Shown: positions 1 through 6,079, counted from the stretch's first letter. The stretch is 9,276 bases of DNA from an uncultured Tannerella sp. (GCA_938036405.1 CALHPT010000135.1:1-9276); one strand, 5' to 3'. A program made the numbers and translations. Notes: generated by a model not told the origin, from the letters alone.

Positions 1-714
1 GAGAAAGATGACTTTCTTGGGCGCGCTTTTCAACTTGGGATTGAAGTCTTCATAGGCCGTGTTATGGCAATATCCCTTCTTGGTGCACCAGCGTAGGAAC
101 CATTTGAGGAATGCGATTTGTTTGCTGACCGAGCTGTTTCTCATGTCTTTCTTTCGTAGGAAGTCTACATAGTCCTTCATACCTTCTTCCGTAAAGATGT
201 CGAAGGAAAGTGCCGCATTAAATTCATTCAGATGATTCTTTACTGTCGCGAACTTTTTAGAAGTCGACTCAGCCCAGTTGTTTTGTAACCTGCACTCCTT
301 TACGAAGAGACCAAATGCATCCCAAAAGCTGATTGTAGGATCCTCTGTACCCGCTTCCTTAACTTTAGCCAACTGTCTCCTCATTTTGGCATTAAACGCG
401 TCCTTTATCTGCTTGGCGGTTGGCATGATGTCTTGCACTTCATACTCCTTGAAGATGTTCTGAATCTCCGTGTACTGCCTTAGAAGATCTGTATTGATCT
501 CACTGGCACTTTGCTTCAGCTTGTTGGTGCATCCGTTCTTCACCTTTTGCTTGTCTGCCTCCCATTTGGCCGTATCGATGCGATAGCCTGTTGTAAATTC
601 TATCCGTTGGCCTGCAAACACTACACGCATACGGATAGGGACATTTTCCACGATAGGGACGCCTGCTTTCTTCCGGCTCTCGAGGGCGAAGATGATATTA
701 CGCTTGATGTTCAT
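1..714 (-). CDS. Tyrosine recombinase/integrase, N-terminal part (cut by left edge)
   Basis: The frame is open for 238 codons from an ATG at 714 down to base 1, so the gene continues off the left edge. The protein starts MNIKRNIIFALESRKKAG. Residues 1-90 resemble the Arm-DNA-binding domain of Bacteroides integrases, with a strand-rich part followed by W-E-A-D-K-Q and C-T-N-K-L. Residues about 115-225 resemble the SAM-like core-binding domain (SFWDAFGLFVKECR, then KDYVDFLRKK and FLKWFLRWC). The catalytic R-H-R-Y domain is not in the window. The family cuts and rejoins DNA through a tyrosine, for element integration or DNA inversion. Hand-counted GC is about 38-48%, against 60-70% in the genes to the right, which suggests acquired DNA. 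It has no partner gene in the window. Which element it belongs to cannot be told from here. Confidence 0.9.
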   Translation of the reverse strand, partial: MNIKRNIIFALESRKKAGVPIVENVPIRMRVVFAGQRIEFTTGYRIDTAKWEADKQKVKNGCTNKLKQSASEINTDLLRQYTEIQNIFKEYEVQDIMPTAKQIKDAFNAKMRRQLAKVKEAGTEDPTISFWDAFGLFVKECRLQNNWAESTSKKFATVKNHLNEFNAALSFDIFTEEGMKDYVDFLRKKDMRNSSVSKQIAFLKWFLRWCTKKGYCHNTAYEDFNPKLKSAPKKVIFL

Positions 715-739
715 ATTGCTTGGATGTGTATGGTCTATG

Positions 740-766
740 CACCCAAAACTACACCCAAAAATTGGG
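740..766. repeat. Paired 9-bp direct repeat and small palindrome before the integrase
   Basis: CACCCAAAA occurs at 740-748 and again at 752-760, a 12-bp spacing of roughly one helical turn. The second copy merges into the palindrome CCCAA-AAA-TTGGG (754-766). The pair overlaps the possible -7 element of the integrase promoter. It could be an operator for autoregulation or an arm-type site for the recombinase. This is inference from position only. Confidence 0.45.
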
Positions 767-775
767 ATAGTCAGT
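744..775 (-). promoter_or_regulatory. Possible integrase promoter (weak)
   Basis: On the minus strand, TAGTTTTG (751-744) fits the Bacteroidetes -7 element TAnnTTTG and ends 29 nt before the integrase ATG, close to the 26-27 nt seen for the two better promoters of this window. The -33 position 20 nt upstream reads ACTG (775-772), only half of TTTG, so this is a weak or regulated promoter at best. Confidence 0.3.
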
Positions 776-908
776 GATACTTAGAGATTTCATGTTTTCA
801 TGAAGAAGAAAGTAATCTCCTAATAAATAGAAGATTGATACTTCATGCCATCTTCTGACGTAATGGATCTCGCACTCTCCAGCTCCACAAAAAGCACTAT
901 AAGTATCA
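775..908. repeat. Three copies of an 8-9 bp motif, two direct and one inverted
   Basis: TGATACTTA is at 775-783, TGATACTT at 836-843, and the exact inverse TAAGTATCA at 900-908. The spacings are 61 and 64 bp. A 16-bp palindrome, TTCATG-TTTT-CATGAA, lies between the first two at 789-804. Motifs this short can arise by chance, but three copies within 134 bp beside an integrase gene could be recombinase or regulator sites. Confidence 0.35.
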
Positions 909-1065
909 ACGAGTGATCGTGCGTTGCCACGGCCGTTGGCCCGGGGAAGGGATCTTCATCGAGAGATGGGAATGATTTTCAGATACACGTATATAGTGGC
1001 TCTATGACTGACATCATTAATCACAGTCAACGCTCAAGGTTTATTTCGTTCGGGCTGAGGGACGG
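784..1065. other. Intergenic stretch without a recognisable gene
   Basis: This lies between the integrase promoter side and the terminator of the CYTH gene. No frame has a plausible start plus family-like sequence. The longest tidy plus-strand frame here (about 850-975) is a roughly 40-codon stretch with no good start, ending G-I-F-I-E-R-W-E. I do not recognise it and treat it as non-coding or as a gene relic. No tRNA-like fold was seen. Apart from the motif copies listed separately I see nothing in it. Confidence 0.5.
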
Positions 1066-1124
1066 GAAAGCAAAAAGTCCTGCTGGTAGGAGATGTGCTC
1101 CCGCCGGCAGGACTTTTCGCTTTC
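1066..1124 (-). terminator. Strong hairpin terminator after the CYTH gene
   Basis: Arms 1066-1086 and 1104-1124 pair over 21 positions with one mismatch (1072/1118) and one G-T pair (1084/1106), around a 17-nt loop. The core is AAAAGTCCTGC with its complement GCAGGACTTTT. On the minus strand the stem begins 8 nt after the CYTH stop codon (1133-1135), and the 3' arm is T-rich. The near symmetry means it could also stop transcription arriving on the plus strand. Confidence 0.85.
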
Positions 1125-1132
1125 TCGTCTTA

Positions 1133-1606
1133 CTATGCCCACTCTGCGTACGGTCGGGTGGAGAGCGCGGAGTTGTAATAGCGGGCATCGCCCGTCACCT
1201 CACGTCCCACCCAGGCGGGTATCGTGAGCGGCTCGTCAGCATCGCGCAGCTCGATCTCCGCCACGGTTAGCCCCGCGTTGGCGCCGCTGAAGACGTCCAC
1301 CTCCCACGTGTGACCGTCGCTGCCGGGCACGAGATGGCGCACCTTCTCGATCCGGTGACCCACACACATCGAGAGCAGCTCTTGGGCATCGTCCACCGGG
1401 ATCGGCTGCTCAAACTCGTACCGACTCCAGCCGCGCTCGTCCGGCTCACTCTTGATCGTCAGATAGGCCGTATCGCCCGCCCGACGTACGCGCACCGTAC
1501 GCTCCGGATCGGTGCAGAGATAGCCCTGAGCAATGGGAATCGCGGCCGTGGCGTAAGGCATAAAGTCGCCCGCCACAAGGAATTTCCGTTCCGTCTCTTG
1601 TGCCAT
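1133..1606 (-). CDS. CYTH-domain protein (triphosphate tunnel metalloenzyme family)
   Basis: This 157-residue protein is a complete single CYTH domain. The signature ExExK is present as E4-T-E6-R-K8 at the N-terminus. Other charged tunnel positions are visible: R36, R39 and R41 in R-T-V-R-V-R-R, K52 in L-T-I-K, E64, D104, and the E117-I-E119 pair near the end. Family members bind triphosphate with divalent metal and act as inorganic triphosphatases, thiamine-triphosphatases or class IV adenylate cyclases. Bacterial single-domain forms of this length are mostly thought to be triphosphatases, but the substrate here is not known. The protein is cytoplasmic, with no signal peptide or membrane segment. 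The ATG at 1606 puts the ExExK motif at the usual place. It lies 5 nt after the upstream Smr gene, so the two are surely co-transcribed. It ends with TAG just before a strong terminator. Confidence 0.9.
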   Translation of the reverse strand: MAQETERKFLVAGDFMPYATAAIPIAQGYLCTDPERTVRVRRAGDTAYLTIKSEPDERGWSRYEFEQPIPVDDAQELLSMCVGHRIEKVRHLVPGSDGHTWEVDVFSGANAGLTVAEIELRDADEPLTIPAWVGREVTGDARYYNSALSTRPYAEWA

Positions 1607-1611
1607 GACGT

Positions 1612-2676
1612 TCAGCGGATCTTGACCATCGTAGCCCCGAAACCGTACTCGCGGAACGAGGCGTCTTGATACTCACACGACTTATACCGCGTCTTCAGCT
1701 CCTTCTCGATCGCCGCCCGCAGCACGCCCTCGCCCTTGCCGTGGATAAAGACGATCCGCTGCCCCTTGTGACCGGCGAACTCCTCCATCACGGCGTGGAA
1801 ACGGTCCACCTGATAGCGCAACATATCGCCCGGGGCCATGCCTGTTGTGTCGTCCAGCAGCTGACTGATGTGCAGGTCCACCTCCACGATTTCGTCCTCC
1901 TTCCGTTTGGGCTTCGATGCCGCAGGCTGCGGCCGCCGACGGTCCTCGCGCGCCTTGGTCATCATGGCCTCCTCCAGCTCGGCCACCGGGATCAGGAGCG
2001 GCCGCTCCGGCACATCGTCGCGCACGATGGGCACCACGATCGCCCCCTCGTCGAAGTAGTCGTTCGGCGCAAAGCAGTGCAGCTTGTAAAACTTCACTGT
2101 GTCCAGCCGCAGCTCCACCGAGATGGCGTTCTTCAGCCCAAACGGCCGCCCCCGCTTGAAGGCGATCAGCTGCACGCAGAGCCGCTCCAGATCCCCGAGC
2201 TGCTCCTTGCCGAACTCCTCGAGGAAGATCCGCGTGTTCGGCTCCACCGTCCCCCCGGCGCGGAGCGTCCAGCTGCGGTTCGAGGCACACATATAGCTAT
2301 AGGAAAGCTCGTAATTACTCTCGTTGATCAGGTATGCCTCGTAGCCACTATCGACCAGGTTCTTCGGGTCGATCGGCAGGTAGGCCAAGCTCACGTTCAG
2401 GCGCTCCCCGCCCGGCGTCTCCTCCGGACGGTAGGCTGTCGGCTGAGGCTGAGCCGGCTCTGGCCGCGGAGGTTCAGGCGTTGTGGGGCGCGTCGTGCCA
2501 CCCGCGGCCGGTCGCTTCCCGTCGTCCACCACGACGCATTCGCTCACGAGCACAGGGTAGTCGAATCCATTTTCGTCCTCCACCATCACCGTCTGCTTAT
2601 CCTTCAAAGCCTTCACCACGCCCCCGCCCACACTGTTGAGGAAGCGCACCTTGTCACCTATTTTTATTCTGTTCAT
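1612..2676 (-). CDS. DUF2027 and Smr domain protein (MutS2-type nuclease domain)
   Basis: The protein has 354 residues. Residues 1-50 form a small barrel-like start (MNRIKIGDKVRFLNSVGGG). A Pro-rich linker spans about 53-90 (PTTPEPPRPEPAQPQP). A DUF2027 region follows to about 235, then a basic linker rich in R, K and P, and a C-terminal Smr domain. The Smr motifs are V-D-L-H at 266-269 and H-G-K-G-E-G at 312-317. Smr domains of MutS2 and related proteins bind or nick DNA or RNA; the role of the Bacteroidetes DUF2027-Smr protein is not established. An in-frame ATG at 2733 would add 19 residues, but it falls inside the -33 element of a promoter, while 2676 lies 26 nt after the -7 element and gives the family-like N-terminus. 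I therefore choose 2676. It is the first gene of a two-gene operon with the CYTH gene. Confidence 0.92.
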   Translation of the reverse strand: MNRIKIGDKVRFLNSVGGGVVKALKDKQTVMVEDENGFDYPVLVSECVVVDDGKRPAAGGTTRPTTPEPPRPEPAQPQPTAYRPEETPGGERLNVSLAYLPIDPKNLVDSGYEAYLINESNYELSYSYMCASNRSWTLRAGGTVEPNTRIFLEEFGKEQLGDLERLCVQLIAFKRGRPFGLKNAISVELRLDTVKFYKLHCFAPNDYFDEGAIVVPIVRDDVPERPLLIPVAELEEAMMTKAREDRRRPQPAASKPKRKEDEIVEVDLHISQLLDDTTGMAPGDMLRYQVDRFHAVMEEFAGHKGQRIVFIHGKGEGVLRAAIEKELKTRYKSCEYQDASFREYGFGATMVKIR

Positions 2677-2702
2677 AATCTTGATCGTGAAATTGTTTGG
2701 CG

Positions 2703-2734
2703 CAAAGGACGGCTTTTCGCCCGCGCGACCCAAA
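2703..2734 (-). promoter_or_regulatory. Promoter of the Smr-CYTH operon
   Basis: On the minus strand, TTTG (2734-2731) is followed after exactly 20 nt by GTCCTTTG (2710-2703). This matches the Bacteroidetes primary sigma pattern TTTG-N19-21-TAnnTTTG except for the first two bases of the -7 box. The -7 end is 26 nt from the ATG at 2676, implying a short leader of about 20 nt. The position settles the start codon of the Smr gene. Confidence 0.6.
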
Positions 2735-2760
2735 CCGTGCCTGTGATGGCCTTGTCCGCG

Positions 2761-2802
2761 GCCCGAAAAGTCCCGTCGGGCGAGAAATTCGGGTTACCCG
2801 AA
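2761..2802. promoter_or_regulatory. Perfect 15-bp palindrome plus adjacent hairpin
   Basis: TTCGGGT-T-ACCCGAA (2788-2802) is a perfect dyad around one base. Just before it, GCCCGA (2761-2766) and TCGGGC (2776-2781) form a second 6-bp inverted repeat with a 9-nt loop. Both lie upstream of the -33 box of the Smr promoter. They could be operator sites for a dimeric regulator. No known regulator site was recognised. Confidence 0.35.
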
Positions 2803-2868
2803 GTGCAGAAAGCCCCGTCACTCCTCCCGACGCCGCTACCCTCTTGCCGGTATGTCCTCGCAAACAGA

Positions 2869-2877
2869 TTATCCACA
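2869..2877 (+). promoter_or_regulatory. DnaA-box-like 9-mer
   Basis: The sequence is TTATCCACA, identical to the high-affinity DnaA box of the Escherichia coli type. It lies 11 bp before the AT-rich 41-bp array. No second exact copy was found nearby; the best partial one is TTTATCCAA on the minus strand at 3003-3011. One exact 9-mer in a window of this size has a chance probability of several percent, so function is uncertain. Confidence 0.35.
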
Positions 2878-3035
2878 CTGTCCATCTTTACTTGATAAAT
2901 AACAAGTCACTTTTTTACACTGAACGACTTTGTTCGAAAATGAAAAAGTGACTTTTTATCACAGAGCAATAATATCAGGAACTAAATGGCGACTTTTTAT
3001 ATTGGATAAATCTTGTCGGCTAATAAATGGTCACT

Positions 3036-3068
3036 TTTTATACCTGAGAAAATTTTTCTGGTATGAAA
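3036..3068. repeat. Long imperfect dyad between array units 4 and 5
   Basis: Arms 3036-3051 and 3053-3068 around base 3052 match over 16 positions: 13 Watson-Crick pairs, two G-T pairs and one mismatch. The centre falls midway between the flanking core pentamers (centres 3032 and 3073). It is a DNA dyad; as RNA the innermost pairs would open into a loop. Confidence 0.65.
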
Positions 3069-3159
3069 TAGTCGCAAAATAGAGGAGATCATTTTTATGC
3101 AGAATAAACGGGTGACTGTTTATTACCCAATAAACTTTTTCAGTATAAACTGGCGACTG

Positions 3160-3192
3160 TTTTATAGCTAAGCGATATTCTCAGATATAAAA
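3160..3192. repeat. Long imperfect dyad between array units 7 and 8
   Basis: Arms 3160-3172 and 3180-3192 pair at 11 of 13 positions around a 7-nt loop. They contain TTTATA and TATAAA at the outer ends and CTAAG and CTCAG at the inner ends. The centre is 3176, midway between the core pentamers at 3155 and 3196. A comparable weaker hairpin joins 3118-3126 and 3143-3150 between units 6 and 7. Confidence 0.65.
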
Positions 3193-3256
3193 AGCGACCA
3201 TTTAATTTCCAACCAATATAAAATAGAGGCATAATTTCAACTGACGGCCTTCTCTT

Positions 3257-3424
3257 GGCCTGAACCGTGGCTTCGTATCGGTTGGCGGGGCTTTACCTGG
3301 CCTGAACCGTGGTATCGTGGCGTCTGGCGGGGCTTTACCTGACTTGAACCGTGGTGTTGTGGCGTTTGGCAGGACTTTACCTGACGAGGACAGCGATTTG
3401 ATCGAGGCGTTTGGCTCTCCCTCC
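3257..3424. repeat. GC-rich tandem repeat, 42-bp unit, three copies plus a decayed fourth
   Basis: The copies are 3257-3298, 3299-3340 and 3341-3382, each starting G-[GA]-C-[CT]-TGAACCGTGG and ending CTTTACCT. A fourth stretch, 3383 to about 3424, keeps GAC at the start and GCGTTTGGC inside. It has the look of a minisatellite whose copy number could vary. The period of 42 is a multiple of 3, so several frames stay open: one plus frame reads G-L-N-R-G-x-V and a minus frame reads QVKPRQTPRYHGSG-like units. Open frames are therefore not evidence of a gene. It sits directly before the phosphorylase promoter. Confidence 0.85.
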
Positions 3425-3440
3425 CCGTGTGCGGCGTCTT

Positions 3441-3472
3441 TTTGTCAGCGGGGCCAATTCCCTGTACCTTTG
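3441..3472 (+). promoter_or_regulatory. Promoter of the glgP operon
   Basis: TTTG (3441-3444), a 20-nt spacer and TACCTTTG (3465-3472) fit the Bacteroidetes promoter pattern TTTG-N19-21-TAnnTTTG exactly. The -7 box ends 27 nt before the ATG at 3500, giving a leader of about 20 nt. No Shine-Dalgarno sequence precedes the ATG; the leader is A-rich, as is usual in this phylum. Confidence 0.8.
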
Positions 3473-3499
3473 CGGCGTCTAACTCAAAGAATATAACTG

Positions 3500-6064
3500 A
3501 TGAAGATTCAATCGAAACAATCCAACGAGCCGATTTGGAGAGATGTTTATTCTCATTCAAAACTCCCGAAGCAATTATCCCCTTTGTATGAAATCGCCAC
3601 CAATCTTTGGTGGGTGTGGCACTACGAAGGGGCTAAACTTTTTCGAGAGATCTCTCCCGACTTGTGGACGTCAACCGAGGGCAACCCCGTGCTGCTGCTC
3701 CAAGAGTTGTCCCAGCGACGGATCGAAGAAATATTGGCCGACAACGAGCTCATGCTCAAAATAGATTACGTCTACAAGCGATTCAAGGATTACATGGCCG
3801 TCGAGCCCGACGCCTCGAAGCCCTCGATCGCCTATTTCAGCATGGAATACGGCCTGACGAACGTGCTCAAGATTTACTCCGGCGGCCTCGGCGTGCTGGC
3901 CGGCGACTACCTGAAGGAGGCCAGCGACAGCCGCGTGGATCTGACGGCCGTCGGCTTTCTCTATCGCTATGGCTATTTCACCCAGTCGCTGGCCATGGAT
4001 GGCCAACAAATCGCCAACTATGAGCCGCAAAACTTCAACACCCTGCCGCTCGAGCAGGTGATGGAGGGCACGAATCAACCCCTTGTGCTCGAAGTCCCCT
4101 ACCCAGGGCGCACGGTGTACACCCATATCTGGAAGGTGAGCGTCGGGCGTGTGCCCCTCTATTTGATGGATACAGACCTGCCCGAAAACAGCGAGTGGGA
4201 CCGCTCCATCACCCATCAGCTCTACGGCGGCGACTGGGAGAACCGCATGAAGCAGGAATACCTGCTCGGTATCGGTGGCATCATGCTCCTGAACAAGCTC
4301 GGCATCAAGCAGCAGGTGTATCACTGCAACGAGGGGCATGCGGCGCTGATCAATGTGCAGCGACTCGTGGACTACATCCACAACGAGAAGCTCGACTTCA
4401 ACGAGGCTTTAGAGGTGGTGCGCGCCTCTTCCTTGTATACGGTGCACACGCCCGTGCCCGCCGGCCACGACTACTTCGAGGAGTCGCTTTTCGGCAAATA
4501 CATGAGCGAGTTCCCCAATAAGCTCGGCATCAGTTGGCAGGACTTTATCGACATGGGCCGCACCAATCCCGGCAGCCAAGAGAAGTTCTGCATGAGCACC
4601 TTCGCCCTCAACACCTGCCAGGAGGCCAACGGTGTCAGCTACCTCCACGGCATCGTCTCGCGCAAGATGTTTGCCCCCGTGTGGAACGGCTACTTCCCCG
4701 AGGAGTTGCATGTGGGTTACGTCACCAACGGCGTGCATCTGCCCACGTGGATGGCCACCGAATGGAAAAAGTATTGCGAGCGGACGTTCGACCGGAGCTT
4801 CCTCGACGACCAGTCGAACAAGGCCATCTGGGATCCCATCCGCAACGTCCCCGACGGTGAGATCTGGGAGATCCGCAAGGCACTCAAGAATAAGCTCATC
4901 GAATACATCAAGAACCAGTATCGCGACAACTGGCTGAAGAATCAGGGCGACCCCTCGAAGGTGATCACGCTGATGGAGAAGATCAATCCCGGCGCCCTGC
5001 TGATCGGCTTCGGCCGCCGCTTTGCTACTTACAAGCGCGCGCACCTGCTCTTCACCGACCTCGATCGCCTGGCCAAGATCGTGAACAACGACAAGTGCCC
5101 CATCCAGTTCGTCTTCACCGGCAAGGCTCACCCGGCCGACGGCGGCGGGCAGGGATTGATCAAGCACATCGTAGAGATCTCTCGCCGGCCGGAGTTCCTC
5201 GGCAAGATCCTCTTCCTCGAGAACTACGACATGCGTCTGGCTCGTCGCCTCATCTCCGGCGTCGACATCTGGCTGAACACACCGACACGTCCGCTCGAGG
5301 CCTCTGGTACGTCGGGCGAGAAGGCTGAGATGAATGGTGTGCTCAACTTCTCCGTCCTCGACGGCTGGTGGTACGAAGGCTATAAGGAAGGCGCTGGCTG
5401 GGCGCTGACTTCGCAGCGGACGTACGACAATCAGCAGTATCAAGACCAACTGGACGCGGCCACGATCTACCACCTCTTGGAGGACGAGATCATTCCGCTC
5501 TACTTCGCCAAGAACAGCAAGGGCTATTCGCCGGAGTGGATCCAGTACATCAAGAACTCCATGTCGCAGATTGCACCGGAGTACACCATGAAGCGTATGC
5601 TGGACGATTACGTGGCGCGTTTCTACTCCAAGCTGGCGGTGCGTGCCGCACGCTTAGAGAAGTCCGACTTTGCCGAGGCGCGTGAGATCGCCGCATGGAA
5701 GCGGGAGGTGGCTGATCACTGGAACGAGTTCGAGGTCGAATCGTTCGACTATCAAGACGACGCTGCCCACCCGACCGTAGGCGAGGAGTACGACATCCGC
5801 ATCGTGATCGATCGCAAGGGCCTCAAGAGCATGCTCGGCGTGGAGATCGTCTACACGAAGGAGAATCCGGAGAACCATCAGACGGAGCTTGTCACCGTGG
5901 CGCCTTTCACGCTGAAGAAGGAAGTGGGATCGAAGCTCTACTTCGAACTCCATAAGAAGGCCGCCGTCTACGGCCACATGCGCGTCGGCTTCCGCGTCTA
6001 TCCCGTCAATCCGAAGCTGCCGCACCGCATGGACTTTGCCTACGTGCGCTGGATTCAACCCTAA
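3500..6064 (+). CDS. glgP: Alpha-glucan (glycogen) phosphorylase, short GT35 form
   Basis: The protein has 854 residues. It cleaves alpha-1,4-glucan with phosphate to give glucose 1-phosphate, using pyridoxal phosphate as cofactor, in the cytoplasm. Residues 1 to about 100 match the DUF3417-type N-terminal region of the short bacterial/archaeal GT35 enzymes (EIATNLWWVW). Catalytic-core motifs follow: YSGGLGVLAGD at 126-136, GGDWENR at 243-249, HCNEGHAA at 275-282, VTNGVHLPTW at 408-417, FGRRFATYKRAHLL at 504-517 and TGKAHPAD at 540-547. The cofactor motif EASGTSGEKAEMNG has the probable Schiff-base lysine at K608. The last 100 residues form a beta-rich extension seen in Bacteroidetes members. 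The start fits the promoter. It is the first gene of the operon; the next gene begins 15 nt after its stop. Its long glucan substrate is inferred from family. Confidence 0.95.
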   Translation: MKIQSKQSNEPIWRDVYSHSKLPKQLSPLYEIATNLWWVWHYEGAKLFREISPDLWTSTEGNPVLLLQELSQRRIEEILADNELMLKIDYVYKRFKDYMAVEPDASKPSIAYFSMEYGLTNVLKIYSGGLGVLAGDYLKEASDSRVDLTAVGFLYRYGYFTQSLAMDGQQIANYEPQNFNTLPLEQVMEGTNQPLVLEVPYPGRTVYTHIWKVSVGRVPLYLMDTDLPENSEWDRSITHQLYGGDWENRMKQEYLLGIGGIMLLNKLGIKQQVYHCNEGHAALINVQRLVDYIHNEKLDFNEALEVVRASSLYTVHTPVPAGHDYFEESLFGKYMSEFPNKLGISWQDFIDMGRTNPGSQEKFCMSTFALNTCQEANGVSYLHGIVSRKMFAPVWNGYFPEELHVGYVTNGVHLPTWMATEWKKYCERTFDRSFLDDQSNKAIWDPIRNVPDGEIWEIRKALKNKLIEYIKNQYRDNWLKNQGDPSKVITLMEKINPGALLIGFGRRFATYKRAHLLFTDLDRLAKIVNNDKCPIQFVFTGKAHPADGGGQGLIKHIVEISRRPEFLGKILFLENYDMRLARRLISGVDIWLNTPTRPLEASGTSGEKAEMNGVLNFSVLDGWWYEGYKEGAGWALTSQRTYDNQQYQDQLDAATIYHLLEDEIIPLYFAKNSKGYSPEWIQYIKNSMSQIAPEYTMKRMLDDYVARFYSKLAVRAARLEKSDFAEAREIAAWKREVADHWNEFEVESFDYQDDAAHPTVGEEYDIRIVIDRKGLKSMLGVEIVYTKENPENHQTELVTVAPFTLKKEVGSKLYFELHKKAAVYGHMRVGFRVYPVNPKLPHRMDFAYVRWIQP

Positions 6065-6079
6065 ACAATCGCACAATTC

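Larger units (their letters stand above)
2888..3216 (+). repeat. AT-rich array of eight diverged units with 41-bp period
   Basis: A core pentamer G[TC][CG][AG]C recurs at 2906, 2948, 2989, 3030, 3071, 3112, 3153 and 3194. Steps are 42 bp once and then 41 bp six times without slippage. Most units place ATAAA or AAA about 5-7 bp before the core and TTTAT or TTTA after it, giving a rough consensus ATAAA-N2-GTSAC-N2-TTTAT that is itself a dyad. The 15-mer AAAAAGTGACTTTTT at 2943-2957 is a perfect palindrome. The fifth unit (3071) has lost its right half. GC is about 30% by hand count, against 60-70% in the flanking genes. The period is close to four turns of DNA. A related AAAATAGAGG is shared by 3076-3085 and 3219-3228. 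It has no coding sense, since 41 is not a multiple of 3. Confidence 0.85.

Noticed and set aside
850..975. Roughly 40-codon plus-strand frame ending G-I-F-I-E-R-W-E
   Set aside because: It has no acceptable start and no recognisable family; it may be a relic, but I cannot support a gene.
1612..2733. Longer Smr protein starting at the ATG at 2733
   Set aside because: The extra 19 residues lie across the promoter boxes, and the family-like N-terminus starts at the ATG at 2676.
1666..2895. 409-codon plus-strand frame antisense to the Smr gene
   Set aside because: It is a shadow of a high-GC gene; the minus strand encodes a recognisable DUF2027-Smr protein, while this frame has a His/Arg/Leu-rich composition and no family motif.
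2888..3216. CRISPR array
   Set aside because: The units are strongly diverged, the 41-bp period is too short for the usual repeat plus spacer, and the inter-core regions carry related dyads rather than unique spacers. No cas gene is in view.
3245..3499. Plus-strand open frame through the 42-bp repeats (G-L-N-R-G-x-V units)
   Set aside because: It has no ATG before the repeats, ends near the glgP start, and its openness is explained by the repeat period.
3237..3560. Minus-strand frame of 107 codons with 14-residue repeats (QVKPRQTPRYHGSG-like)
   Set aside because: The repeat period is 42 bp, so several frames stay open for free. The frame covers the glgP promoter and overlaps the glgP start, has no promoter of its own that I can see, and matches no family I recognise.
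4409..5473. 354-codon minus-strand frame inside glgP
   Set aside because: It is antisense to conserved catalytic motifs of the phosphorylase, and the frame is open because of GC-rich codon use.
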